From the NCBI GenBank assembly GCA_029216955.1, contig JANAVB010015600.1:34206792-34270791 (forward strand): a stretch of DNA of 64,000 nucleotides. The letters are read 5' to 3'. Under the pieces are notes generated by a model that saw nothing but the letters and a program-made list of their open reading frames with translations, was not told the origin of the DNA and did no database searches. Below, in pieces: positions 46,311 to 60,179 of the stretch (its first letter is position 1; every line of letters begins with the position of its first letter). A program made the translations under genes and the position numbers. This stretch comes from Iris pallida. Taxonomy: Eukaryota > Streptophyta > Magnoliopsida > Asparagales > Iridaceae.

Positions 46311-49300
46311 AAAGAGAACAAAAGAAATAACAAAAAGAAAAAGAAAAAAACAAGTGAATTAAAACCCAAGCAATCCCGAGCCCAGCAGGGGGAGCCAACC
46401 CGACCCTTGTACATGCACAGTCGTAGTATACATAAGCAGATAGAAGGAAAACCCTCGCCAAAACCTGGCCGAATCCCTCGACCCCCGACCTCCTGACGCG
46501 CGCGTGCCCCTAGGGCTTTGCCGCGCGAGCGCGCAGCCGCCGCACGGTTGCCGGCCGGCCAACATCACCGGCTGTAACGTCCCAGTCCCAAAATACTTAG
46601 GACTAGGAACGTAGACATGCCAGCTGTATACATACGAAGTACACTCCAATATATAAAAACCTCGTATGAAGACATAAGCTGTAAAATGTAGTAAAACTAT
46701 GACTAATCTCATCAACACAAAATAAATGAATAAAAGATATCATATAACGATAATGAATTATCTTGATACAATATGTTGGACGAAGACAAATTCACTACCA
46801 ACAGGTAAGGGAAAAATACATAGAAAATGAAATGAGTTTGGTGAGCGAAGCGAAGACGATCCAAGTACAATCATCCTCGAAGAAATAGAGATGATCATGG
46901 CCACGGCTAGAACACCTGTGAAAGACAAGAGCATACACCTAGCGAGATAACCAGGTCCCCAGAGGGACGTAACAAGACACATAATATCATACCATATAAA
47001 CTGAATAAATATTGCTCAAATAAATAAGTCAATTGAATTATAACATGGTCCAATACACACCTATTGAACTAGCCTACCATCCCTTCTACCAAACAAGGAC
47101 AGGAGATGGTAAACTAATTTACGATGACGTATCTTTCCATGCTATGAATCCAATATGGTATCCGGACGCCAACAAGGTTCAATACCTTCTCATCGAAGTA
47201 GTAAGCCACACCTACAACCAAACAAGGACAAGATGTGACGAACTAATCCGCGATAAGTTATTGTTCCAAGCCACGGTCAGATACAAGTACCCAAACCAAA
47301 AGTACTCATACCTAACGGATAAGGTATCCTAACCAGTCTAAGTAAAATGTAGTTAAGAAAAATCCTTCCTACGCATGGGCCCTGGCTAAATAGGATTGGC
47401 ATAGTCCCCCCCTTTGGGCACCAGCGGCCCAATCAATAAGAGCATAACGTTCCGCAGAATGTCAGTGGCCGTCAGTAATCATGGGTAATCTGACCCGCGT
47501 CTCCGACGGAGCTCATAGGTTACAAAAGAGAAAGTGCATCGAAGCCCATACGCTAAGGAATTGTCCTCCCCGTCCAATGCCTACTATGTTGTATCCACAA
47601 CAGTAAACCTCTATAACCGCTAAGTCAAACTAGCATGCAATTTTATTAGCGGTTAATCCTATCGCACGGCTTATACACACCGGTGGCCAGCCAGTCACGC
47701 ATTTCCATATTCTACATGCGGCACACAACTTCGTGGTACAACGTGTCAAGGCCAATGAATGCACCACACAAGGATGGTCCCTTAAATTTAGGTTTAATGT
47801 GTAAGAAAACTAATACATAGCAGGAAATATAAATGAACAGTAAGTTCTAACAGGTTATGCCATATATCACAGTTTATTTTGCATAAAGAAAATAATGAAT
47901 AATGCATGAAATATGAGCTAAAATAAATAAACAGCAAATGGCAAGGTGTCTTGCCTGGTAGGACGCCTGGTGTACTGCAATGATCAATGTAGCACGAACT
48001 GCAACTTCGGTGTAATAACTATACAAGGTGACCTCTGATGGTGGCACGGACAGTTCTATTGGGTCCAGAAGGGTCAAATTAGTTAGGATCAATAGGTGGA
48101 AGGAATGAATTGGTAAAGAGATAGGAAGATTGGTTACGGACAGGAAAAAATTAGAGAAATAATGGATAAATATTATATATACAAATTTTAGAAAATATTT
48201 ATAATTCCTAAAAATTAGTTTTTATGAGTCTAAATATTTATAGGAAAAATACTTAAAATACCTAAAGTCAAGAAAATCGTTTTTAGGCAAAAACCCAAAT
48301 TTTGTAAAAATATGATTTTTAGGGCGAGAATTATATTTTTATTGGTCACAATAAATATTTTTTTAAAGACTAAGACATCATTGTATATAAAAATAAATTT
48401 AGAAAAAAATAAAATCTAGTATAGTATGTTTAGGGCTAAAACTAAAATTTTCAAAGTAAAGGTTCTAAGCCAAGAAGCTATATAATAAAAATGGGGTTGT
48501 TATTCGGACAAAAAGCGATTAGTCGGGGGACTTCTACAAATACAAGACCAAGAAAAGAATAGGTCCTAGATCCGTGTGACTTAGGATTAGATTTGGTTGG
48601 GTCAGGTTGATTTAGACAGGTCATGATTTTCACTTCATAAATTGACTGGGATTGGGTATACCAAAACAAAAGTTTATCACTAACTCTTTGATCATGGACA
48701 GGAAAAGAGGCGAGCGAAGTGAGGTCATATGTCATTCATCCATGAAGATGAATAAAGAAGGATGGGTATTTTATCCGAGATTTCACAAATAGTGATTGGA
48801 TCCGTTGGAATGAATTATTGTTTTGATTTGACTGTCCCTATGTATTTACATGAGCATGTGGTAATGCTTTCATTTTGATGGACCAACTAATAAGTTCTAG
48901 ACTAACTAAAATTTAAATTTAATGTAGGCCAAAACCCCATGATATAACTTTTTAGAAAATATAACATTTTCATAAAAATATATTAGTAAAATAAAGATAA
49001 ATATAAGGATAATATTAAGGATAAAAATAAAGATAAAAATAAAAATAAACATATGACTTCTGTAATTTATACTTAGCAAAATAATATACAAATAAATTTA
49101 TACCCAAATATCTAGTTAGATATACACCTGTTTATAATAGTAAGGATAATATTAAGGATAATAATAATTATTATAATAGTAATAATAATGAGAAGAATAA
49201 AAGAAAAGAAAAGAAAAATAAAATAGTACTAATAAATCTAAAGCTAACCAAACGTTTAGCAGCACAACAATGATGTTCACCCTTTTGCAAAGGAACAAAT

Positions 49301-49369
49301 AAAACAAAAAAGAAAAGAAAAGGAAAACCGATTCAGGTTTTTAAAGACAGAAGAGAGAGAGAAGGTAGA

Positions 49370-50420
49370 CTGGGGAGAAGTGAGCGGCGGAGCTGCGGGA
49401 AGAGCGGCGCACGAGCGGCGGCGGAGCTGCGGGAAGAGCGGCGCACGCGCGACGGCAGAGGAAAGGGACACGGAGAAGGAGCACAGGTGCGGGGGCTCGC
49501 CGGGCTGAGGCACCACACAGCGCTAGTGGCGACGGCGGTAGCGCCACTCGTGGGACTGGCGGATCACCCGTGTGGCGGCGGATCTGGCCGCAGAAGGACC
49601 CACGCGAGAGGCAGCGCCAGTCTGGGCAGTGTGGGAGCTAGTCGCGGCGGAGCGGTCACCGCGCGGGGACGAGGTCGCGGCGGCCAGGACGGAGGTGAGT
49701 ACGGCTGTGGCGGTGGGTTTTATGACGAGGGCGGTGGATCGGTGAGGAAGGGAGGCTGACGACGGGCGGCGGAGAGCACCGCGGTAGTGGTCGAGAAGTC
49801 GTGGCCACGTGGTCGGAGAGAGCTGGGAGGAAGGAGAGGCTGAGGGGAGAAGTGGGTTACCAGCGGGGGTCCGTGCGGCAGAGGAGTTCCACCGACCGGT
49901 TCTCGGGACCTCGTCAGGGCGTACGATGCGGCGGAGTCAGATCCGCGGGTGTGGAGTTTTGCTCGGTGCGGAGCCGGAACGAAGAGAACAAGGCGTCGCA
50001 AGTCCGGCCGTGCCGTCGGCACTGGAAGGAGCTTCGGCCGCGAGGTAGGTGGGGGTGATGTGTGTTTGCTTATTTATGGTGGTGACGGGTGTGGGCTGCC
50101 GCGGCGATGGCCGCGGTGGTGGTATTGGATTTAGGTTTTTGGCTGGGCGGTGCGACGATGGTATGGGTTTGTCTGGTGGTGGTGACATTTGGCCGAGGTG
50201 GCCGGGGCAAGGAGAAGATGGTGGTTATTTGGTGTCGATTTTGCCGAGGGTAGGATTTCCAGGGAGGAGATCTGGTGAGGATGGCGGTGGCTATCTATGG
50301 TGGTGTTGCTAACGGTGGCGACGGTGGGGCTGTCGTGGAGATGGCCGGGGACATGCTGCAAGTGGTGGAGGCGATGGCAGTGACCGACGGGGATTAGGAT
50401 AGGGTTAGATTAGGGATTTG
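49370..50420 (-). other. GC-rich leader of C 3' LTR
   Basis: About 1 kb of C-rich sense-strand sequence follows the TATA box. Several overlapping open frames exist on both strands, but they differ between the two LTRs. The longest sense frame in the right LTR (141 codons, 55482-55907, Pro/Thr/His rich) is broken by a stop and a shift in the left copy. I therefore treat it as untranslated leader. Confidence 0.5.
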
Positions 50421-50632
50421 ATGTTTGTCATGTCGGGGTTGGTCGGCATGTGAGGAAAGTGTGTTCTGCGAGACACAGGCTATGGGTCGAGGCCGTGTCC
50501 GGTATGTGGACACGAGAAAGAATTTGTAGATGTACAAAAGAAAATAGTGGAAGAGAAAAAGGATGAGCACGGACACGATGCACAAACTTGGGTTGTGAAA
50601 TTTGGAGTTGAAATTTATGGATGAGTACCTCT

Positions 50633-50643
50633 CCTTATATAGG
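50633..50643 (-). promoter_or_regulatory. TATA box of C 3' LTR
   Basis: CCTATATAAGG on the minus strand, preserved in the other LTR at 56179-56189. Confidence 0.6.
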
Positions 50644-51293
50644 AGGTGGGAATTACCAGTTGGAATAGGATTAGAATTTATAAAAACCCAATTAGATAAT
50701 TCAATTTATTAAATTAAATCCATTCAAAAATTCCAAATCCACATCTAAATCAATTTAAATATAATTACATTCTATCTTTTAGTTTAAAATCAAATAGGAT
50801 AAATCAACTTTCAAATATAGATATTAATTTTAATTATTTAAATAAATCCATAAAATTAAATCAAGATTTAAATTGCCACAAAATTTTTAAAATAATTTTC
50901 AAAAATACTAATAATAATAATTTTGAAAATTACATTATTATTTAAAAATAAACTAATAAAATATTTATGAAATATATATGTATGCTCGAAGAATATTATT
51001 TATTATTAATAACTGTTATAAACGAAAGGCTTTTTTTTATAAATAAAATCATAAACTTGGAAATTTTGGTACGATAGCTAAAAATAATTATTATATATAC
51101 TATTTTGAAACTATAAAAATAGAAAAAGTGTTTTTTTAAAAAAATATGCTCGCACATATTCGCACTCGTCGAGCAATTACAAAAAACAAAATTTCGTGCA
51201 CGACGTACAATGCAACTACGCGACGTACAATTACAAAATAATAATTAGTACCAAATTTATTAAAAAATACAGTAAAAATTTAGGGGTTTTACA

Positions 51294-52548
51294 TCCTATC
51301 CAACTTAAAAGAATTTCGTCCTCGAAATTAAGAATTTTATAGGGTGTGAGAAGGCACAAGGGGATATTGGTGAGGAAAAATCAATTCACAAAATTCAACC
51401 AAAAGATGCATTAGGAAATCGTGATTTTGATAAATACGAAAGTAATCGTGGATATGGCTAATTAATGCAAGAGTAAAAATAATCAAGGGTTAAAGTTTAA
51501 TCAAGATAACCTGCAATAAAGAATTGTATGGTATCATGAGAAAATAAATTAGAGACCTAGAAGGTATGATTTCTTGAGAGTAGGTTGAGAGCACGATTAA
51601 GAGAACGAATTTGATTTACTCGATTAGAAGGTCGTGATAGTAATTATAGGGCCGAGAAAAAGAACGAGCAGTTTAGGACGAAGGTATAGCAACTTTGAGT
51701 GGTAATGGTCATAAGTGATAGGGCAGCTAGAGGAATTTCTAGCACACGCCTTCTTCCTTCTAAAATAGGTGAAGGCGAAAGCAATATAGAGTTCGAATGA
51801 GGCGTTATCGAATACGAATATATGGTTCAAAGGTGACCGAATAATTCAAAAGGAGTTGCCAAGGCAGTCGCGGATGGGACTCTAGAGGGCAAGTTTAGCT
51901 GTGTCCCCATCCACGTAGAACGATAGATAATAGCGAACCAAAGTGCACTCGGTTGATCAGACCATCATGCACCGGTTCTGGTTAGACAATATGTTAGTGG
52001 GTGCGACCCAAATAACATATGTCTTGAACAAGCTCGATAAAGGAATAAGCTTGCAAAAACTAGGCTACATTAGCATCATTAGTCCAGATAGTAGAATAGA
52101 GCACGAGTGTAGATAAAATAAGAACAAATTAAGATTCTAGGTCTTGTTTGATGTTTACACAGTCGACCTATTGTCTACTTGCCTCAAGGGTTCGGTTGGC
52201 TAGATGGGTTAGGGTCCTCTAAATTCTAGAGTCTAAGTAACTTATGATTATAGGTCATAAGGATTGCTATGTCACAAGGCATTCTACCAAACTTAAAAGA
52301 ATTAAACTAATGGTGCTTGGGACATCTAACTAGTAGGGTCAATCGCTAGTATGCACGAAGGAAAGATAAGATTAATGATAGAAGGAGTCAAGCAAGATAC
52401 AATCGATGAGCCGAACGGTAGATAAAATCTAGGAAAGAGGTCAAGTATGTGGATGAGATCCTAGACTCTAATCCTATACGCAGGCTTGCTTGGTACGACA
52501 AAGTAACCAAACAATTTGTCCTGACATGCATGGGTCACCATAAAAATA
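51294..52548 (-). other. Interior of element C
   Basis: 1255 bp without coding capacity. The part at about 51860-52060 matches the A interior (about 8200-8400) inverted. The first 20-odd bases are the inverted polypurine signature, and the last are the primer motif. Confidence 0.75.
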
Positions 52549-55500
52549 TGTAATGTCCCAGTCCCAAAATACTTAGGACTTGGGACGTAGACATGCCAGC
52601 TGTATACATACGAAGTACACTCCAATATATAGAAATCTCGTATGAAGACATAAGCTGTAAAATGTAGTAAAACCATGACTAATCTCATCAACACAAAATA
52701 GATGAATAAAAGATATCATATAACGATAATGAATTGTCTTGATACAATATGTTGGGCGGAGACAAATCCACTACCAACAGGTAAGAAAAAAATACATAGA
52801 AAATAAAATGAGTTTGGTGAACGAAGCAAAGACGATCCAAGTGCAATCATCCTCGAAGAAATAGAGATGATCATGGCCACGGCTAGAACACCTGTGAAAG
52901 ACAAGAGCACATACCTGGTGAGATAACTAGGTCCTCAGAGGGACGTAACAAGACACATAATATCATACCATATAAACTGAATAAATATTGCTCAAATAAA
53001 TAAGTCAATTAAATTATAACATGGTCCAATACACACCTATTGAACTAGCCTACCATCCCTTCAACCAAATAAGGACAAGAGACGGTAAACTAATTCACGG
53101 TGACGTATCTTTCCATGCTATAAATCTAATATGGTATTCGGACCCCAATAAGGTTCAATACCTTCTCATCGAAGTAGTAAGCCACACCTACAACCAAACA
53201 AGGACAAGATGTGACGAACTAATCCGCGACAAGTTATTATTCTAAGCCACGGTCAGATACAAGTACCCAAACCAAAAGTACTCATACCTAACGGATAAGG
53301 TAGCCTAACCAGTCTAAGTAAAATATAGTTAAGAACAATCCTTCCTACGCATGGGCCCTAGCTAAATAGGATCAGCATAGTCCCCCCTTGGGGCACCAGC
53401 GGCCCAATCAATAAGAGCATAACGTTCCACAGAACGTCAGTGTCCGTCAGTAATCATGGATAATCTGATCCACGTCTCCGGCGGAGCTCACGGGTTGCAA
53501 AAGGAAAAGTGCATCGAAGCCCATACGCTAAGGAATTGTCCTCCTCGCCCAATGCCTACTATGTTGTATCCATAACAGTAAACCTCTATAACCGCTAAGT
53601 CAAACTAGCATGCAATTCTATTAGCGGTTAATCCTATCGCACGGCTTATACGTACCGGTGGCCAGCCAGTCACGCATGTCCATGTTCTACATGCGACACA
53701 CAACTTCATGGTACAACGTGTCAAGGCTAATGAATGCAACACACAAGGATGGTCCCTTAAATCTAGGTTTAATGTGTAAGAAAACTAATACATAGCAGGA
53801 AATATAAATAAACAGTAAGTTCTAACAGGTTATGCCATGTATCACAGTTTATTTTGCAAAAAGAAAATAATAAATAATACATAAAATATGAGCTAAAATA
53901 AATAAACAGCAAATGGCATGGTGTCTTGCCTGGTAGGACGCCTGGTGTACTACAATGATCCATGTGGCACGAACTATGACTTCGGTGTAATAACTATATA
54001 ATGTGACCTCTGATGGTGGTACGGACAGTTCCATTGGGTCCAGAAGGGTCAAATTAGTTAGGATCAATAGGTGGAAGGAATGAATTGGTAAAGAGATAGA
54101 AAGATTGGTTACGGACAGGAGAAAATCAAAGAAATAATGAATAAATATTATATATACGAAATTTAGAAAATATTTATAATTCCTAAAAATTAGTTTTTAT
54201 GAGTCTAAATATTTATAGGAAAAATACTTAAAATACTTAAAGTCAAGAAAATTGTTTTTAGGCAAAAACCCAAATTTTGTAAAAATATGATTTTTAGGGC
54301 GAGAATTATATTTTTATTGGTCACAATAAATATATTTTTAAAGACTGAGACATCATTGTATATAAAATAGTTTTAGAAAAAAATAAAATCTAGTATAGTA
54401 TGTTTTGGGCTAAAACTAAATTTGTCAAAGTAAAGGTTCTAAGCCAAGAAGCTATATAATAAAAATAATAAGTTCTAGACTAACTAAAATTTAAATTTAA
54501 TTTTTAGAAAATATAACATTTTCATAAAAATATATTAGTAAAATAAAAATAAATATAAGGATAATATTAAGGATAAAAATAAAGATAAAAATAAAAATAA
54601 ACATATGACTTTTGTAATTTATACTTAGCAAAATAATATACAAATAAATTTATACCCAAATATCTAGTTAGATATACACCTGTTTATAATAGTAAGGATA
54701 ATAATAATAATAATTATAATAGTAATAATAATGAGAAGAATAAAAGAAAACAAAACAAAAATAAAATAGTACTAATAAATCTAAAGCTAACCAAACGTTT
54801 AGCAGCACAACAATGATGTTCACCCTTTTGTAAAGGAACAAATAAAATAAAAAGAAAAGAAAAGGAAAACCGATTCAGGTTTTTAAAGACAGAAGAGATA
54901 GAGAGAAGATAGATTGGGGAGAAGTGAGTGGCGGAGCTGCGGGAAGAGCGGCGCACGCGCGACGGCGGAGGAAACGGGCACGGAGGAGGAGCATAGGCGC
55001 GGGGGCTCGTCGGGCTGAGGTGCCACACCGCGCTAGTGGCGAAGGCGACAACGCCACTCATGGGACTGGCGGATCACCCGCGTGGCGACGGATCTGGCCG
55101 CAGAAGGACCCACGCGAGAGGCGGTGCCAGTCTGGGCGATACGGGAGCTGGTCGCGATGGAGCGGTCACCGCGCGGGGACGAGGTTGCGGCGGCCTGGAC
55201 GGAGGTGAGTACGACGGTGGCGGTGGGATTTTTGATGAGGGCGGCAGATCTGTGAGAAAGGGAGGCTGACAACGGGCGGCAGATCGGTGAGGAAGGGAGG
55301 CTGACGACGGGCGGCGGAGAGCACCACGGTGGTGGTCAGGAAGTCGTGGCCGCGTGGTCGGAGAGAGCTGGAAGGAAGGAGAGGCTGAGGGAAGAAGTGG
55401 GTTACCAGCGGGGGTCCGTGCGACGGAGGAGTTCCACCGGCCGGTTTTTGGGCCCTCGTCAGGGCGTACGATGCGGCGGAGTCAGATCCGCGGGTGTGGG

Positions 55501-56842
55501 GTTTTGCTCGGTGTAAAGGCGCAACGAAGAGGACAAGGCGTCGCTAGTCCGGCCTCGCCGTCGGTACTGGAAGGATCTTCGACCGCGAGGTAGGTGGGGG
55601 TGATGTGTGTTTGCTTATTTATGGTGGTGACGGGTGTGGGCTGCCGAGGAGATGGCCGCGGTGGTGGTGTTGGATTTTTGGTTTTTGGCTGGGCGGTGCG
55701 ATGATGGTATGGGTTTGTCTGGTGGTGGTGACGTTTGACCGTGGTGGCCAGGGCAAGGAGGAGACGGTGGTTATTTGGTGTCGGTTTTGCCGAGGGTGGA
55801 ATTTCTATGGAGGAGATCTGGTGAGGATGGCGGTGGCTGTCTATGGTGGTGTTGCTAACGGTGGCGACGGTGGGGCTGTCGTGGAGATGGTCGGGGACAG
55901 GCTGCAAGTGGTGGAGGTGATGGCGATGACCGACGGGGATTAGGATAGGGTTAGATTAGGGATTTGATGTTTGTCATGTCGGGGTTGGTCGGCATGTGAG
56001 GAAAGTGTGTCCTGCGAGTCACACGCTATGGGTCGAGGCCGTGTCCGGTATGTGGACACGAGAAAGAATTTGTAGATGTATAAAAGAAAATAGTGGAAGG
56101 GAAAAAGGATGAGCACGGATATGATGCACAAACTTGGGTTGTGAAATTTGGAGTTGAAATTTATGGATGAGTACCTCTCCTTATATAGGAGGTGGGAATT
56201 CCCAGTTGGAATAGGATTAGGATTTATTTAAACCTAATTAGATAATTCAATTTATTAAATTAAATCCATTCAAAAATTTCAAATCCACATCTAAATCAAT
56301 TTAAATATAATTACATTCTATCTTTTAGTTTAAAATCAAATAGGATAAATCAACTTTCAAATATAGATATTAATTATATTATTTAAATAAATTCATAAAA
56401 TTAAATCAAGATTTAAATTGCCACAAAATTTTTAAAATATATTTTCAAAAATGCTAATAATAATAATTTTGAAAATTATATTGTTATTTAAAAATAAACT
56501 AATAAAATATTTATGAAATATATATGTATGCACGAAGAATATTATTTATTATTAATAACTGTTATAAACGAAAGGCTATTTTTTATAAATAAAATCATAA
56601 ACTTGGAAATTTTGGTACGATAGCTAAAAATAATTATTATATATACTATTTTGAAACTATAAAAATAGAAAAAATATTTTTCAAAAAAAATATACGCTCG
56701 CACATATTCGCACTCGTCGAACAATTACGAAAAAACAAAATTTTGCGCACGACGTACAATGCAACTACGCGACGTACAATTCCAAAATAATAATCAGTAC
56801 CAAATTTATTAAAAAATACAATAGAAATTTAGGGGTTTTACA
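52549..56842 (-). repeat. Element C 5' LTR (4294 bp)
   Basis: It is the partner of 46573-51293, shorter by a deletion near 54470 and another near 54505, and with a short tandem duplication near 55260-55310. TATA box at 56179-56189; GC-rich leader about 54925-55950. Confidence 0.88.
56179..56189 (-). promoter_or_regulatory. TATA box of C 5' LTR
   Basis: CCTATATAAGG on the minus strand. Since this is the 5' LTR, it would drive the element transcript. Confidence 0.6.
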
Positions 56843-56910
56843 CCAGCCATATGCGCGCATGAAGAGGAACACAACAGCAGCAGTTCGGCCGTGTCATCGC
56901 CTACTTCAAG

Positions 56911-58510
56911 GTGAGTTTTCGTCCTCCTTACTCCATGAAAGTTTGATCTGTAAATTCCTATAGATAGCCTATATGACCCTTTAGTAATCCTAATAAATAG
57001 ATTCGAGCATAGTTGAACAACCAGTCCCGAGATTCGATCAAAAGATCGACAAAAACTGTCCTAAAACAGAGCACAACACAGACTCAAACCCCCGACTTAG
57101 CGGGACGATTCATGTCAGGAGGTTTAGAATTTTCTAACACTATTTAATGACAGTCCTAGACAGTATATACGGCTACATAACCCTTTTTACGGAATTCGAT
57201 TTCGACGACTGTACGTAGAGGAATAGAATTCCCCATTTGACGAAAAACCTGTTTTCAAAATATTTAAAATTTATGAAAAACCTCTGAGACGATGTGCGTT
57301 CTGCCAAACCGGGCGACGTGGTCGCAAACTGAAAGCATTGAAAGGTGCGTAATGGCTTCATGGACGTGTGGGCTTTGACGGAATTCAAATTGGTTGCGTA
57401 TGCGCGACGAATTTGATGCGTATCCGTCAAAATTTACCGTATCGGTCTTTGTTTAAATTTTCTAATTACTTTGTGCACGTTCGTCAGATCGAGACGAAAC
57501 TTGCACCAACAGGACCGTATTATTTTTCTGGTACTGTATGCCAAGTTAGGTCCGATTCTGAGACGGTTGACCGGATCGCCGTTTTACGGGCCCCACGATC
57601 CGACTCAACGGGCGATTTTGTGTACGGCCCATCAGAATCTAACTTTGGACATACGGTTGGATTCGTATCGAAAAACTGGACCTGTAGACATATAGTTTGA
57701 CGACTTTAGAGACCATTGACTCTGGCATGCTTTTCGGTACAAAGCGGGTCCAAGTGTGGATACCGTTTTGACCCGAAATTATCGTTTTGCCTCTGTGTTC
57801 AGAATTAGACTTAAGGACAGGCAATTCTAGCTAATTTGACTATTCTGAAAATGTTGGTAATATTTATTTCAGCATCCGGAGACTTTTGCATGTGTTGACT
57901 GTTGTGGCTCACTGAGTGGTATAGTATTATCGGTTTTACTAGCACAGGACCTCTGGCGAGTACATCTCTGATAGTTTTCGTATTTGATTATCTCTATACT
58001 TTCTGTATTTAATAATGTTTTACATTGATATCACGTTGATTCTTGACACGCTTGTCACACGAGATAGTAGTTATGGATTCTTGCATGTTGTTCGTGACCA
58101 ATATATTTTCGTGTTCGTGACCTGTTTGAATCCATGGGTACTAGCCGGACGGAGAAGTACATTAGTAGACATGTAAACATACCCAAAAATATCCCAAAAG
58201 TCTATTCTTGTCTAATAGCAGTCGCACAACTCACGTGCGGGGTGCCGGATTTACCCCTTAGCCGTTTACATGTCGAAAGTGTATTTTAAATCACTTGTTA
58301 GATATAGTCTTGCTACATTACAGTTTCTTGTCATTGCTTGTCTTGTATACCATATCTTCCTGCTTTTACTTGCATGATTCCTACCATAATTTCCTGTTTA
58401 TCCCTTATCATGTATCTCAGTATTATTACAGATTTATGGATTTTGTCATTTATTAATTCTGTTATGAGAATGTACTCGTTCCATTTCTGACTGGAAACCA
58501 ATATTTTCAG
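56911..58510 (+). other. Putative intron in B 5' LTR
   Basis: A near-perfect plant donor, CTTCAAG followed by GTGAGTTTT, lies at 56911, and AATATTTTCAG ends at 58510. The arrangement parallels the proposed A LTR intron (acceptor just downstream of the CTGACTGGA motif). Consensus evidence only. Confidence 0.35.
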
Positions 58511-58724
58511 GTTTAGCCGCGATCACTTTTAGCACTGGAAAGGCATGGGTATGTTGAGGTCAACCTAGATAGTGAATTAGTTGTCTTTTCTATTTTGTGA
58601 GACATTATATTTTCTAGCAAATGTGAAGTTGTGAAACCTTGTAATTTATAAAATTGATTTAGTAATGTGAATGAGCAATAAATATATCTTTGTGATTTTG
58701 AGCATCTTGGCCGTGACAGCGTTC

Positions 58725-58745
58725 TACCGCCGACACTGCGGCGTA
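58725..58745 (+). repeat. Conserved hairpin block in B LTR
   Basis: It is identical to 13123-13143 although neighbouring LTR sequence is diverged. Confidence 0.75.
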
Positions 58746-59067
58746 TGCTGGCTTGGACACGTCTCGTATCCGAAAACGGGTGCGGGTCATGACAAGTTTT
58801 TGTGGTGGCCCATGCAGGTTCGTTTTCGCAAATTGTGCGAACTCGTGGTAGTACCATATTAGTCGTACTACTGTGAGCCTGCGACTAGAAAATGCTCATT
58901 CACATCTAGGAGTAAATCAATTTTAAGAGAATGGTTAGGACTAGGAGTCCCTAATTTAAATTTAAATTTGGGTAGTTAAGGTTGCTACATAGGTCTCACT
59001 AGATGACTTTCATAGAAGGATACACTATCGTATTTTGATTCGACGGTATTTCTCAGGAGGGTAGATT

Positions 59068-59720
59068 CGTAACATCTTTCCGAAAGTTTGGAAATATCCT
59101 TTTATTTATTTGTTCGAGTTAAAATATGATTTTTTGAATTTTATAAATATTTATTATAGAAGGCCTTAATCACGGTTAAGTTTTGGAGTGCAAGGTAACC
59201 AAGAATTTTGGCACTGAGAGCGTGGTCGAGTGCTTTGATTAGTGTTCTAGCCATGGTGGAGAAGGCCGAGTCAAGGTGTGTACTAACAAGGAAAACCAGA
59301 CCAAATCGTGACATAACCCTAAGAATAATTTAATTACTTAATATTAAGATTATTGGCTTTTAGAAGACTTGGTTGTTCCCAAACTAGCCCGAACCCCACC
59401 CAAGTCCTGGTGGTCATATAGTGCGACCAACGTCGTCCATGTAGATATATAGATGTGTACATATATTGGTAGTCCATTTCTAGTATTGTGAATAATTTCT
59501 ATGAATTATATATTGATTATAATATATGTATTAGTGCTATTTAAAATTTTATTTTACTTGGAAATAGGATAAACTTCTCTTAGAATGATATTTTGGGATT
59601 TACTTAGGCTATACATATATACTTGTGTATAAATATATTCGTAATAGGTAGACATAGCACTTTATACATATTTTCCTCGATCCTGAATATTAGAGAAATA
59701 TAAATTTAAGTTTATATTTC
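59068..59720 (+). repeat. Old, diverged B-like LTR start
   Basis: It follows GGAGGGTAGATT and resembles the first 600 bp of the B LTR (TTTGGAGTGCAAGGTAACC, GTGCTTTGATTAGTGTT, AAGACTTGGTTG). Divergence is much greater than between the B LTR pair. Its downstream end is not clear. Confidence 0.55.
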
Positions 59721-60179
59721 TTTTGCCCTTGGTTATTTTCTCCCTAATCATGATCATTTGTACAACTTCATCTTATGCCTTTTCTAAACAGCGCCATATC
59801 ATAAGTTCATATCACTTATATTCTTTTCCTTGGACCTAAGAAATTATTTAAAATAACTTCTCACTCAATTGTCTATTAATCTCGAGTTAAGTTTCAGATT
59901 CAAAAGTTTTCTCTCAATCGTTGAGTCTTGAATATCCGTGAAATAAGGATTATAAGATTTTACTTATTTTGACTTCGATTATTACCCTTCCTAATCAATT
60001 GTTTTCTTTTCAATAAGCTGATCTTGTACTTCAAGAACAGATACTTGCACTTTTTCTATCTTTATCAACTTGTATGATATTTTAAACTCCTTTGATATTC
60101 TTGGAGATATAGTTGGAATAATTTTGATGAATTGCGATGACAAGACAACAGCGCACTGTCGTCACTTATTTGAATTATC

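Larger units (their letters stand above)
46573..51293 (-). repeat. Element C 3' LTR (4721 bp)
   Basis: It matches 52549-56842, with an extra segment of about 400 bp (48492-48887). That segment is probably a deletion in the other LTR between short AATAA-type repeats. It contains a TATA box (50633-50643) and a GC-rich leader (about 49370-50420). Confidence 0.88.
46573..56842 (-). mobile_element. Element C: complete minus-strand LTR element with giant LTRs
   Basis: Two direct repeats (46573-51293 and 52549-56842) enclose only 1255 bp. The ends are TGTAAAACCCC and GGGACGTTACA or GGGACATTACA (minus sense). The flanks are CCGGC and CCAGC, a 5-bp TSD with one C-to-T-type difference. A purine tract (inverted, 51294-51316) and a primer-like motif (about 52525-52540) are in place. 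There is no gag or pol, so it is non-autonomous and LARD-like. It is inserted in the B 5' LTR. Confidence 0.85.
41522..58794 (+). mobile_element. Outer element B 5' LTR, split by two insertions
   Basis: The pieces are 41522-41853, 45746-46572 and 56843-58794 (about 3.1 kb net). The LTR starts TGTAGCTCCCC and ends GGTCATGACA. The first two pieces match the 3' LTR from 62748 on, which lacks the insertions. The third piece carries the leader, a donor site at 56911 and the hairpin block, and is followed by the primer motif at 58803. Confidence 0.8.

Noticed and set aside
46181..46461. Tyrosine/isoleucine-repeat frames
   Set aside because: They are translations of (TA)n; the same applies at 13880, 22754, 62044 and 63505.
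49720..50361. Proline/histidine-rich genes in the GC-rich block
   Set aside because: Frames on both strands, different in the two LTRs of the same element, no recognised domain; better explained as leader sequence.
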